Shown piece after piece: positions 17,111-25,574 of a stretch of DNA of 35,882 nt. Source of the stretch: Aalborgiella sp043740415 (GTDB lineage: Bacteria; Pseudomonadota; Gammaproteobacteria; Burkholderiales; Burkholderiaceae_C); contig JAYUCJ010000051.1 in the NCBI GenBank assembly GCA_043740415.1, forward strand, positions 1 through 35,882, given 5' to 3'. The first letter of the stretch is position 1; each line of letters starts with the position of its first letter. A program made the position numbers and the translations under genes. Below the pieces are notes generated by a model. That model was given only the letters and a program-made list of their open reading frames with translations, was not told the DNA's origin and did not search any database.

Positions 17111-17581
17111 TTAAGTTTTTGGGTTCAACAAGCCACCCAGCATACCGGCCAAATCGCCCATATTGCCCAAACCACCTGCTGGTGCTTGGCCCGTTGGTGT
17201 CATGTGGTTGATCAAACCTGGCAGCACTTGCGCCAAGATGCCACCCGCGTCGCCTGAATTCACACCCATTTGCTTGGCCAAACCAGCCAACACGTCACCA
17301 CCTAACGCGCCACCGATTTGGTCGCCAGAAACTTCTTGGTTCGCGCCAGTGCCGATCCAAGAGCCCATCGCATCACCCAAGCCAGCTTGCTGGAATTTGC
17401 CAACCAAGCCGCCCAAGCCGCCTTGGCCGCCGTCGTTGCTCAGCATGCCCGTGATGGTAGACAGAATTTGTGGATTGCTAGCCAACATGCCAATGATGCT
17501 GCCCAAACCGCCAGCTTGTGCTGGTGCTTGTTGTTGTCCGCCACCTAAAACTGCGCCTAAAACTGAATCGAGTAAACCCAT
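17111..17581 (-). CDS. YidB-like DUF937 family protein
   Basis: A 156-residue Gly-rich protein beginning MGLLDSVLGAVLGGG, with repeated short hydrophobic turns such as LGSIIGMLASNPQIL and a later SWIGTGANQEVSGDQI segment. These are the signatures of the DUF937/YidB family, whose function is not established. There is no signal peptide. The ATG at 17581 is preferred over an in-frame TTG at 17593 because GGAG at 17588-17591 sits at the right distance to be its ribosome binding site. A perfect palindrome lies 38 bp upstream. Confidence 0.82.
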   Translation of the reverse strand: MGLLDSVLGAVLGGGQQQAPAQAGGLGSIIGMLASNPQILSTITGMLSNDGGQGGLGGLVGKFQQAGLGDAMGSWIGTGANQEVSGDQIGGALGGDVLAGLAKQMGVNSGDAGGILAQVLPGLINHMTPTGQAPAGGLGNMGDLAGMLGGLLNPKT

Positions 17582-17618
17582 GATGTTCTCCAAGTGATAA
17601 AAAAGTTAACCGTAAATA

Positions 17619-17632
17619 TCAGATAAATCTGA
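17619..17632. promoter_or_regulatory. Palindrome upstream of the yidB-like gene
   Basis: TCAGAT and ATCTGA form a perfect inverted repeat around AA, 38 bp upstream of the preferred start codon and downstream of the MFS gene's stop. The position fits an operator or promoter-proximal site. No matching second copy was noticed in the window. Confidence 0.3.
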
Positions 17633-17667
17633 CTGAAGGATCGCTATATCCCTATTAAGACCCTGCA

Positions 17668-18855
17668 TTATGACCTCGCATTGTGACTGCCACGGCGATG
17701 CAATGCAAGCCATACCAAAGCAGCACCGGTCACGACAACGGGCAACAACGAACCTAGATTTAGCAGCGTCCAGCCACGGGTGGTTACCAACGCACCTGAG
17801 GCAAAAGAACTGAGTGCCAAAACCGCAAAGGTGAAGAAGTTAATGGCGCCCTGCGCACGGTCTTTCTCCTCTGGCGTGTAGGTATTTAAAGCCAAAGTTG
17901 TGCTGCCTGTGAACAAGAAATTCCAGCCCAAACCCAGCAAAAATAAAGCGATTAAAAACTGGTGTAAATCTTGACCCGACAGCGCAATCAAAATGCAAAC
18001 CAGGTTCAACACCACACCCATGCCCATGATTTGCAGCACCCCAAAACGCTTGATCAAATGCCCGGTGAAGAACCCGGGCGCAAACATGCCAATCACATGC
18101 CATTCCAGCACAAAAGCCACATCTGAAAACAGCAAACCGCACTGCTGCATGGCGATGGGTGTGGCCGCCATGAGCAAATTCATCACCCCATAACCCAACG
18201 CGGCGGCTAGGGTGGAGACGATAAATACCGGCTGGCGCATGATGACTGACAGAGGGCGGCCGGCGTTTTTCGCGACCTCCGCCGCGCTTTTTGGCACGTG
18301 CGCAGGAAAACCGATCAACGACACAACCCCCATAGACAGCAAGGCCACAAAAACCAACACCAGATACGCACCTGCAAACGGCGTGGCGAACATGGACTTG
18401 GTCCACAGCGCCAAATTAGGCCCCAAAACCGCCCCAATCAAGCCACCCGCGAGCACCAACGACACGGCTTTTTCTTTGAATGCCGCATTTGCCAATTCTG
18501 CTGCCGCAAACCGGTATAACTGGGCATTGGCGTTGTAAAAACCCGCCACTACTGTGGCTGCAACCAGCAGCCAGAACTGCCGGCTGTAAGCCGCATAAGC
18601 ACAAACCGCCGCTGAAAGCAGCCCCACCAACAAGCCGAGCAAGAACGATTTTTTACGCCCAAACCGACTTTGCGCCTGCGCCACCAAGCCTGTGCTCAGC
18701 GCGCCACCCACCACATAGCCCATGACAGGCAGCGTGGCCATCCAGCCCAGCGGCGCCAAACTGAGGCCAACCAAGCCGTTGATGGCAATAAACGTGACGT
18801 TGTTGGTTAAAAACAGCCCTTGGGCGATGGCTAAGAGCCAGAGATTGCGTTTCAA
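17668..18855 (-). CDS. MFS transporter, probable drug or metabolite exporter
   Basis: A 395-residue protein with about 12 hydrophobic segments. The loop between helices 2 and 3 carries AQAQSRFGRKKSFLLG, the MFS signature of type D-R-x-G-R-R-x. The second half starts near residue 205 and contains GHLIKRFGVLQIMGMG, a weaker copy of that motif. Substrate cannot be predicted. It follows rsmE on the same strand after about 24 bp, so the two may be cotranscribed. No transporter partner or regulator lies beside it. Confidence 0.85.
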   Translation of the reverse strand: MKRNLWLLAIAQGLFLTNNVTFIAINGLVGLSLAPLGWMATLPVMGYVVGGALSTGLVAQAQSRFGRKKSFLLGLLVGLLSAAVCAYAAYSRQFWLLVAATVVAGFYNANAQLYRFAAAELANAAFKEKAVSLVLAGGLIGAVLGPNLALWTKSMFATPFAGAYLVLVFVALLSMGVVSLIGFPAHVPKSAAEVAKNAGRPLSVIMRQPVFIVSTLAAALGYGVMNLLMAATPIAMQQCGLLFSDVAFVLEWHVIGMFAPGFFTGHLIKRFGVLQIMGMGVVLNLVCILIALSGQDLHQFLIALFLLGLGWNFLFTGSTTLALNTYTPEEKDRAQGAINFFTFAVLALSSFASGALVTTRGWTLLNLGSLLPVVVTGAALVWLALHRRGSHNARS

Positions 18856-18879
18856 GGGTGATGTCCTATCTTGAAGAAA

Positions 18880-19605
18880 TTAAGCCGTAAAGAGCGTCAA
18901 AGCTGCCAAGCCCGCCGTTTCGGCACGCAAAACCCGATTGCCTAAACTCACGGCTTGAAAGCCTTTGGACAAAGCAGCCTCTTCCTCTGCAGTACTCAAA
19001 CCGCCTTCAGAACCGGACAAAAAGGTCACAGCAGACATGCTTGTACCAACTAATGTGTTCAACGCCTTCGTTTCAGGGCGCAAGGACAACAAATACTGCA
19101 ATGACTCGGGATTTGCCTTTTGGGCTGCGAACCAAGCGTTCAAAGTCTGTACCTCATGCACCACAGGCACTTGGTTGCGGCCGCATTGCTCGCAAGCGGC
19201 CACGGCCACGGCTTGCCAATGGGCACGTTTTTTGTCGGCACGCTCGCCGCTCAGCCTCAAAACGCTGCGTTCCGTCATCACCGGTTGGATGCTGACAACG
19301 CCTAATTCGGTGGCTTTTTCAACCAACCAATCCATCCTGTCGTTCGCCGGCACGCCCACGATCAAATGCACTTGCCTTGCAGGCTCTCGCTCAACAGCAG
19401 AGTGAGCACCCACTAACACCCGCACCTCACTGCGCCCCATGTGCTCAATCGTCGCTTGAAACTCACCACCCAAATCTGCACCGTTGAACAAAATAATGCT
19501 ACCGCCTGGCTGCATGCGCAGCACCTGCACGTGGCGTGCTGCACCAGCTGGAAGCGCGACGACTTCGCCAGTTTGCAACGGTGTGGGGCAGTGGAATCGC
19601 GGCAT
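18880..19605 (-). CDS. rsmE: 16S rRNA (uracil-1498-N3)-methyltransferase RsmE
   Basis: A 241-residue SPOUT-class methyltransferase acting on the small ribosomal subunit. The N-terminal PUA-like part starts MPRFHC and has ARHVQVLRMQPGG. The C-terminal knot has GSEGGLSTAEEE and LGNRVLRAETA, the SAM-binding trefoil signature of RsmE. Length is as expected. The usual IGPEGG variant reads LSGSEGG here, a mild deviation. It starts just outside copy 2 of the 45-bp repeat. Confidence 0.93.
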   Translation of the reverse strand: MPRFHCPTPLQTGEVVALPAGAARHVQVLRMQPGGSIILFNGADLGGEFQATIEHMGRSEVRVLVGAHSAVEREPARQVHLIVGVPANDRMDWLVEKATELGVVSIQPVMTERSVLRLSGERADKKRAHWQAVAVAACEQCGRNQVPVVHEVQTLNAWFAAQKANPESLQYLLSLRPETKALNTLVGTSMSAVTFLSGSEGGLSTAEEEAALSKGFQAVSLGNRVLRAETAGLAALTLFTA

Positions 19606-19629
19606 ATTTAATTCAAGTTATTTTCATTA

Positions 19630-19674
19630 TTGCTATATTTTTAATAGCTGATTAGGCAATAAATACGCCGGCTA
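19630..19674 (+). repeat. 45-bp intergenic hairpin repeat, copy 2
   Basis: The copy has perfect hairpin arms GCTAT and ATAGC with a 7-nt loop, then ATTAGGCAATAAATACGCC and GGCTA. It lies between rsmE and amgK, both on the minus strand, downstream of amgK. It is the best match to the consensus of the four copies. Confidence 0.88.
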
Positions 19675-19709
19675 CATCCATAAATATACCTATTTTTTAC
19701 CTTCTAAAA

Positions 19710-20876
19710 CTACATCCGACCATAAGCAAAGCCCATCGCCGTTTCAATGCCTTCAATCTGGTCGATCAGCTTCAAAAACGGGCCTAGTTCGCGGTAACGA
19801 TCGGCCGTTTTGCGCACGTAGTTGATAAAGCGTGGCGTGTCTGCCAAATACTTGGGTTTGCCGTCGCGCAGGGTTAGGCGGGCAAAGATGCCTAGGATTT
19901 TCAAGTGCCGCTGCAGCGCCTGCCACTCCACCGCGCGGTAAAACTCGCCAAAATCTGCACCCCAACCGGTTGGACTATTCGCCCCCAACAGCCCGACCTT
20001 GACGGCTTTTTGCCAATAGCGGATGGTGATGTCCAAGACAAACGGCTCTTCCCAGCTCAAAAATGCGTCGCGCATCAAGCTGGCAATGTCGTAGGTGATG
20101 GGGCCATACACGGCATCTTGGAAGTCTAAAACGCCCAAGCCGCGCTTGCCATCGGCTGTTTTAGGCTCAATGACCATGAGGTTGCGGGGCATGAAGTCGC
20201 GGTGGACGTAAACGCTGGGCACGGCTAGGTTGCGCTGCACAATCAGTGAAAAAGCGTTGTCCAGCGTGGCTTGCTGCGTTTTGTCTAGCGTGACGCCTTT
20301 GTGCTTGGCCAAATACCAATCGGGAAACAAGGCCAACTCGCGGCGCAGCAGCGCTTCGTCGTACGGCGGCAAAATGTCGGGTTTTGAGGCGAGTTGCCAG
20401 TCAATCAAGGCATCAACAGCTTGCATGTAGAGGTCAAAATTAGGCTCAGCCAGCGCGTCGGACAACTGGGGGTTGATCACCTCCATCATGGTTTTAGCAC
20501 CCAAATCGGTCAGCAACATGAAGCCTTGGGCCTCGTCCCAAGCCAAAATATCGGGCACTTGCAGACCGGCTTGCGCCATCAAACGATCTATATCCACGAA
20601 GGGTTTGCTATTTTCTTGCGCAGGGGGCGCATCCATGATGATCAAGGAAGCTGGCGCACCATCTGAATGTTGACGGTCAATCCGAAAATAGCGCCGAAAA
20701 CTGGCGTCTGCCGAGGCGCTACGCAACGTGGCGGGAAGCAAGTGGTGTGCGGCGCTGATGTTTTGCAGCCAATTCAGAAAGGCATTTTCGCGGGATTGGT
20801 CAGCCCAACTTGCTGTGGCTGGAATGGTGGAGGGTGTATTCAAAAGTGTCTGTGCTGGTTGGGTGCTTGGATTCAT
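19710..20876 (-). CDS. amgK: Cell-wall-recycling amino-sugar kinase AmgK
   Basis: An aminoglycoside-phosphotransferase-fold kinase. In Pseudomonas and relatives AmgK phosphorylates N-acetylmuramate and N-acetylglucosamine at C1 to feed peptidoglycan precursor recycling. Visible motifs are RSASADASFRRYFRI near residues 52-66, the catalytic loop YVHRDFMPRNLMV (Asp227, Asn232) and the metal-binding GVLDFQDAVYGPI (Asp251). At 388 residues it is somewhat longer than the usual 340, owing to extra N-terminal residues. The divergent lptD neighbour is the classical context. The usual partner murU, a nucleotidyltransferase, does not follow; the 45-bp repeat and rsmE do. Its ATG overlaps the proposed lptD ATG on the opposite strand. 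Confidence 0.82.
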   Translation of the reverse strand: MNPSTQPAQTLLNTPSTIPATASWADQSRENAFLNWLQNISAAHHLLPATLRSASADASFRRYFRIDRQHSDGAPASLIIMDAPPAQENSKPFVDIDRLMAQAGLQVPDILAWDEAQGFMLLTDLGAKTMMEVINPQLSDALAEPNFDLYMQAVDALIDWQLASKPDILPPYDEALLRRELALFPDWYLAKHKGVTLDKTQQATLDNAFSLIVQRNLAVPSVYVHRDFMPRNLMVIEPKTADGKRGLGVLDFQDAVYGPITYDIASLMRDAFLSWEEPFVLDITIRYWQKAVKVGLLGANSPTGWGADFGEFYRAVEWQALQRHLKILGIFARLTLRDGKPKYLADTPRFINYVRKTADRYRELGPFLKLIDQIEGIETAMGFAYGRM

Positions 20877-23256
20877 GGATAATCTATTCTACAAACAACC
20901 TAGCCGTCTTATTGGCTTATATTTTTGGCTTTATATTTTGCGCCACCTACCCTACCACCTTCGCTCTTTCATTGCGCTGTCAACCACCTTGACTTTGAGT
21001 GGTTTCGTCGTTGGCCAAACGCTGAAACCTTCCAGCACCTTGCAAGAAGCGATACCTGCAGATGTGCTGGCCAACCCAACCACTTTTGTGTTTGGCAACA
21101 GCATCACTGGCCGACCTGACATTGACACCCAGATAGAAGGCAACGCTGAATTGCGCCGCGCGGGCACCGTCATCAAAGCCGACAAAATTGAGTACAACAG
21201 TTTGACGGACAAAGCCAGGGCGCAAGGCAATGTCAAGCTGAACCGGTTTGGTGATGTCTACGAGGGCACACTGCTGGACCTGAAGGTCGACTCTTTCAGT
21301 GGCTTTTTCACGCAACCGCGATTTACCCTGCTGAAAAACGAGGGCAAGGGCGAGGGCGACCGGATTGACTTCATCGATGAGAAGCATTCCATCATCAAAA
21401 ACGCGAGCTACAGCACCTGCAAACGAAACCCGGGGCCAGAATGGCTGCCGGATTGGGTGTTGAAAGCCGCCAGCATGAGCTTCAATACCGAAGACGATGT
21501 GGGCCAAGCGCAAGACGCCACGTTGAGATTCAAAGGGCTTTCAGTGCCGCTGCCATCCATCAGCTTTCCCTTGAGCAACAAGCGCAAATCCGGCTGGCTG
21601 GCACCGACGTATGCGACCGACAACATCAATGGTGTTGAACTCTCAGCGCCTTACTATTTCAACATCGCACCCAACCGCGACGCGACCTTGTACCCGTCCT
21701 ACAGCTCCAAGCGCGGCCTGAATTTGGGTGGTGAATTTCGCTACTTAGAAGACAACTACAACGGTCAAATCCGTGCAGACGTGATGCCGTCTGACCCGCT
21801 GCGCGACGCAACTCGCTGGGGCGTGGCTGGTCAACAAGCCATGCGTTACGACACTGGTTTGGGCTCAGTCGGATTAAATTTGAATGTCAATCGCGTCAGC
21901 GATGACAACTATTGGCGCGATTTCCCACGCGCCACAACCTCGCTCACACAGCGTCTGCTCGCCACGGACGCGTCGCTGTCGTTGGACAAGGACGATTACT
22001 CGATTGGGCTTCGCTTGTCCAAGTGGCAAACCCTGCAAGACATGGCAGCGCCCATTGTCCCGCCCTATGACCGTTTGCCGCAATTGACCGCGCGTTACGG
22101 CAAAAACAATGTCTCTGGCTTTGATTTTTCAATCTCCAGCGACTACACCAAGTTTTCCTCTGCGGCGCTGTTAACGCAACAACCCAATGCCAGTCGCGCC
22201 ATGCTGGTGGCGCAGCTCAGCCGCCCTTGGGTAGCGCCAGGCTGGTTCTTCACACCTAAAGTACAACTGCACGCGACCAAATACCAATTTGACAGCCCTC
22301 TGAGTAATGGTTTGCGTGAAGTCAACCGTACCCTGCCTACTTTTAGTGTGGACAGCGGCTTGTTGTTTGAGCGGGATACGAATTTCTTTGGCCGTGCTGT
22401 CACGCAAACCTTGGAACCCCGCGCCTTTTATGTCAACACGCCATATCGCAACCAAAGCGCCTTGCCCCTGTATGACACCAGCGCGAATGACTTTAACTTC
22501 TCAAGTGCTTATCTTGAAAACCCGTTCAGCGGTAGCGATCGCATCGCAGACAACAACTTGTTAACGCTGGGACTGACCTCGCGCTTTCTGGACCCTGCCA
22601 ACGGCGCTGAATTGGCTCGCTTAGCTATCGCTCAACGTGTGCGCTTTAAAGACCAGTTGGTGACGCTGCCTGGCGTTGCCGCTGCCACTGACCGTTACAG
22701 CGACATCTTGGTAGGCGCCTCGGTGAATGTATCGCCAACATGGTCTTTTGACACAACACAACAATACAACTCAGATACGGCGCGTATTGCGCGCTCAACC
22801 GTTGGTGCGCGATATTCGCCCAGCAACTACCGTGTATTTAATGTTGCCTACCGTATGCAAAAGGGCAGCAGCGAGCAAATCGATTTGGGTTGGCAATGGC
22901 CACTCAATGATTTATGGGGTGACAAAGGGCAAGATTTAGGGGCTGGTCGTGGCCAAGGCGAAGGGCGCTGGTACAGCGTGGGTCGCATGAATTACAGCAT
23001 GACTGAGAAGAAATTAGTCGACTCCGTGCTCGGCTTTGAATACGATGCGGGCTGCTGGGTTGGCCGCATCGTTGTGGAAAATTTAGCACGCAGCGATGCA
23101 ACCAGCAACAAACGCGCCTTATTTCAACTTGAATTGATTGGTTTTGCTAGGCTGGGCGCTTCGGGCACCTTGAACGCTTTGAAAAACAATATTCCTAAAT
23201 ACCAATATCTGCGTGAACAAGTGAGCTCGCCAAGTCGATTTAGCAGTTATGACTAA
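20875..23256 (+). CDS. lptD: LPS assembly outer-membrane protein LptD
   Basis: LptD with LptE inserts lipopolysaccharide into the outer leaflet of the outer membrane. After a signal segment (IALSTTLTLSGFVVGQ), an OstA/LptA-like N-terminal domain carries ELRRAGTVIKADKIEYN and GNVKLNRFGDVYEG. A long beta-barrel with many aromatic and alternating residues follows to the C-terminus. The plug-barrel junction has STCKRNPGPEWLPDW (Cys182) and the barrel end YDAGCWVGRIVVENL (Cys727). These are the only two cysteines, so a single disulfide is expected where E. coli has two. An open frame extends upstream to 20728, but that overlaps amgK. I take the ATG at 20875; a TTG at 20938 would give a shorter, more classical signal peptide. 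Confidence 0.88.
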   Translation: MDNLFYKQPSRLIGLYFWLYILRHLPYHLRSFIALSTTLTLSGFVVGQTLKPSSTLQEAIPADVLANPTTFVFGNSITGRPDIDTQIEGNAELRRAGTVIKADKIEYNSLTDKARAQGNVKLNRFGDVYEGTLLDLKVDSFSGFFTQPRFTLLKNEGKGEGDRIDFIDEKHSIIKNASYSTCKRNPGPEWLPDWVLKAASMSFNTEDDVGQAQDATLRFKGLSVPLPSISFPLSNKRKSGWLAPTYATDNINGVELSAPYYFNIAPNRDATLYPSYSSKRGLNLGGEFRYLEDNYNGQIRADVMPSDPLRDATRWGVAGQQAMRYDTGLGSVGLNLNVNRVSDDNYWRDFPRATTSLTQRLLATDASLSLDKDDYSIGLRLSKWQTLQDMAAPIVPPYDRLPQLTARYGKNNVSGFDFSISSDYTKFSSAALLTQQPNASRAMLVAQLSRPWVAPGWFFTPKVQLHATKYQFDSPLSNGLREVNRTLPTFSVDSGLLFERDTNFFGRAVTQTLEPRAFYVNTPYRNQSALPLYDTSANDFNFSSAYLENPFSGSDRIADNNLLTLGLTSRFLDPANGAELARLAIAQRVRFKDQLVTLPGVAAATDRYSDILVGASVNVSPTWSFDTTQQYNSDTARIARSTVGARYSPSNYRVFNVAYRMQKGSSEQIDLGWQWPLNDLWGDKGQDLGAGRGQGEGRWYSVGRMNYSMTEKKLVDSVLGFEYDAGCWVGRIVVENLARSDATSNKRALFQLELIGFARLGASGTLNALKNNIPKYQYLREQVSSPSRFSSYD

Positions 23257-24682
23257 GTTTTTAAACCCGTTAACCAGTGCCCCAATAACTCGCATTAATG
23301 CTCCTACTATGATGCTGAGAAAATTCTCTTACCAGCTTGCGTGTCTGTGTGCCGTGATCGTTTCAAACCATGCTGATGCACAAGGCGTCCGACTTGCGCC
23401 AAGCCCCGCGTTGTCTGCAAACACGAATGCCAGCAATGGCCAAGCGGGCGTGGTTCAAGCTGATTTCATTGTTGCTATTGTGAACTCAGAGCCGATTACC
23501 AACAACGAAATCAAAACACGCTTGATCCGCTATGAGCGCCGTCTCGCAGAGCAGGGTGCACCTATGCCATCACGTGCTGATTTGTCGCGTGAAATCTTAG
23601 AAGACATTATTCGCGAAAAGCTACAGCTCAAGCTTGCCCGAGAGACCGGTATCCGGGTTGACGAGCGCACCCTTGAAGCTGCATTGCAAAACTTTGCGAA
23701 ACAAAACAACATCACTTTGAATGACCTGCGCAACCGAAGCAGCGTTGATGGTATTGGTTTTGCTCAAATACGTGCCGATGTGCAGAACCAACTGCTGATT
23801 CAAAAACTGCGTGAGCGGGATGTTTTAGGCGCTATCAATGTATCGGACACGGATATTGACAGTTTTATCAAAGATCAACTTCGCTCTGAGCAAGTGGCTG
23901 AATTGAACCTCGATTTAGCACAAATTCTGATTGCCATCCCAGAAGGCGCGAACGCGGCCAGAGTCCAATCAGCACTGGAACGCGCCACACGCATCATCGC
24001 GCGCGCGCGCGCCGGGGAAGATTTTTACAAGCTGGCCGTTGAAAATTCAGACGCTAAAGATGCCAGCACCGGCGGCCAAATGGGGCTGAAATCTGCTGAC
24101 CGGTACCCAACTTTATTCACCGAAGCGACTAAAGACCTGAAAGAAGGCGAGCTGGCCGGCCCCGTTCGCTCGGGAGCAGGCTATCACGTGTTAAAGCTGC
24201 TGTCCAAACAAATACCGAGCAACAGCAATTTTGCGATCATTCAAACGAATGCACGCCATATCTTGTTGCGCACTAACGCTGCGATGTCTGAAGATGCGGC
24301 AAAAACAAAATTATCTGCACTGAAGAAACGCATTGAATCAGGCGCTGTGTCGTTCGCAATGGCCGCAAAAGACGTCTCGCAGGATGGCTCTGCCGCCGCT
24401 GGTGGAGAGTTGGGATGGGCCAATCCTGGTCAGTTTGTGCCAGAATTTGAAGGTCCCATGGGTCAATTAGCCCTAGGAAAAGTGTCTGAACCCATCGTTA
24501 CTCGCTTCGGTGTGCATTTGATTGTTGTTCAAGAACGAAGAAAAGCACAATTGAGCGATGCTGAGCAACGAGAATTTGCACGAAACGCATTGCGTGAGAA
24601 AAAATTTGACGAGGCTTATGCCAACTGGATCGGTGTGTTGCGTGCGAACGCCTACATCGAATACCGCGAACCGCAACAATAA
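23249..24682 (+). CDS. surA: Periplasmic chaperone and peptidyl-prolyl isomerase SurA
   Basis: SurA escorts outer-membrane proteins, including LptD, across the periplasm. After the signal peptide the N-terminal chaperone domain contains DFIVAIVNSEPITNNEI. Two parvulin domains follow at about residues 218-314 and 333-430, the second with ARHILL, GGELGWANPGQFVPEFE and a final FGVHLIVVQER. The ATG at 23249 overlaps the lptD stop by 8 bp, favouring translational coupling. An internal Met pair at 23309 would give a shorter, more typical signal peptide (MMLRKFSYQLACLCAVIVSN), so the start is open. The usual following gene pdxA is absent; rsmA comes next. Confidence 0.92.
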   Translation: MTKFLNPLTSAPITRINAPTMMLRKFSYQLACLCAVIVSNHADAQGVRLAPSPALSANTNASNGQAGVVQADFIVAIVNSEPITNNEIKTRLIRYERRLAEQGAPMPSRADLSREILEDIIREKLQLKLARETGIRVDERTLEAALQNFAKQNNITLNDLRNRSSVDGIGFAQIRADVQNQLLIQKLRERDVLGAINVSDTDIDSFIKDQLRSEQVAELNLDLAQILIAIPEGANAARVQSALERATRIIARARAGEDFYKLAVENSDAKDASTGGQMGLKSADRYPTLFTEATKDLKEGELAGPVRSGAGYHVLKLLSKQIPSNSNFAIIQTNARHILLRTNAAMSEDAAKTKLSALKKRIESGAVSFAMAAKDVSQDGSAAAGGELGWANPGQFVPEFEGPMGQLALGKVSEPIVTRFGVHLIVVQERRKAQLSDAEQREFARNALREKKFDEAYANWIGVLRANAYIEYREPQQ

Positions 24683-24696
24683 TTGAAACAGCTATT

Positions 24697-25473
24697 TTGA
24701 GTAAACATATTGCCCGGAAGCGGTTTGGCCAGCATTTTTTGACCGACAAATCCATCATCACCGATATTGTAGATGCCATCAACCCTAAAGTCGGGCAAGT
24801 GATGGTCGAGATTGGCCCTGGATTGGCAGCGCTAACCCAGCCACTGGTTGAGCGATTGGGGCACCTGACCGTGATTGAGCTTGACCGAGATTTGGCGGTT
24901 CGCTTGCGGCAGCATCAACATCTGACGGTGATTGAATCCGACGTTCTTAGGGTTGATTTCAGTAAAATCTTAACTTCAGCACCAGGTCGTCAAAAAATCC
25001 GCGTGGTAGGAAATCTGCCATACAACATTTCAACGCCTATTTTGTTCCATCTGCTGGACTACGTAGATTGCATTGAAGACCAGTACTTCATGCTGCAAAA
25101 AGAGGTGATTGATCGCATGGTCGCCCCTGCCGACAGCAGTGACTACAGCCGCCTGAGTGTGATGCTGCAATGGCGCTATGAGATGGCCAACATTTTGTTT
25201 GTGCCGCCCATGTCGTTCGATCCGCCGCCGCGCGTTGACAGCGCGATAGTGAGCATGCTGCCACGAGCGAACCCGTCGGTTATTGATGTGAATCGACTCA
25301 GCGAATTGGTGCAAGTCGCTTTTAGCCAACGCCGTAAGCTGATGCGCCACACTTTGGGTAAGTGGCTAGAAGAAAAGAAATACGCAGGAAATTTTGATTT
25401 GCAGCGCAGGGCACAAGAAGTGCCGGTGCAGGAATACATTAACCTCGCATTGTCAGTTAACACTGCGATTTAA
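24697..25473 (+). CDS. rsmA: 16S rRNA (adenine-1518/1519-N6)-dimethyltransferase RsmA (KsgA)
   Basis: The 258-residue enzyme dimethylates two adjacent adenines near the 3' end of 16S rRNA late in small-subunit assembly. Signature motifs are FGQHFLTDKSI, VEIGPGLAALTQPL for SAM binding, and NLPYNISTPILFHLL with the catalytic N-L-P-Y near residue 106. The C-terminal helical part has FSQRRKLMRHTLG. It starts at a TTG 14 bp after surA. The TAA stop is followed after one base by copy 3 of the 45-bp repeat and then a terminator, marking the operon end. Confidence 0.95.
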   Translation: MSKHIARKRFGQHFLTDKSIITDIVDAINPKVGQVMVEIGPGLAALTQPLVERLGHLTVIELDRDLAVRLRQHQHLTVIESDVLRVDFSKILTSAPGRQKIRVVGNLPYNISTPILFHLLDYVDCIEDQYFMLQKEVIDRMVAPADSSDYSRLSVMLQWRYEMANILFVPPMSFDPPPRVDSAIVSMLPRANPSVIDVNRLSELVQVAFSQRRKLMRHTLGKWLEEKKYAGNFDLQRRAQEVPVQEYINLALSVNTAI

Positions 25474-25474
25474 A

Positions 25475-25519
25475 TTGCTATAAATTTAATAGCGATTTAG
25501 ACAATAAATACGCCGATTA
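25475..25519 (+). repeat. 45-bp intergenic hairpin repeat, copy 3
   Basis: Perfect arms GCTAT and ATAGC with loop AAATTTA, then TTTAGACAATAAATACGCC and GATTA, differing from copy 2 at scattered positions. It starts one base after the rsmA stop codon and precedes the terminator hairpin. Its first 14 bases are identical to the half copy at 35777-35790. Confidence 0.87.
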
Positions 25520-25525
25520 GAGACA

Positions 25526-25552
25526 AAAAAGCCCATATAAAATGGGCTTTTT
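25526..25552. terminator. Bidirectional rho-independent terminator
   Basis: AAAAAGCCCAT (25526-25536) pairs perfectly with ATGGGCTTTTT (25542-25552) around a 5-nt loop, giving T-runs on both strands. It closes the lptD-surA-rsmA operon on the plus strand and the ribonuclease-barstar operon on the minus strand. Confidence 0.87.
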
Positions 25553-25574
25553 ATTTGCGCATGGCAATCCGTAT

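Noticed and set aside
17163..17597. Plus-strand Pro/Cys-rich frame opposite the yidB-like gene
   Set aside because: Its composition simply mirrors the Gly/Gln/Leu-rich codons of the real gene.
20728..20874. Upstream extension of the lptD frame by 49 codons
   Set aside because: It lies entirely within the amgK coding region on the other strand and would put a long non-signal sequence before the export signal of an outer-membrane protein.
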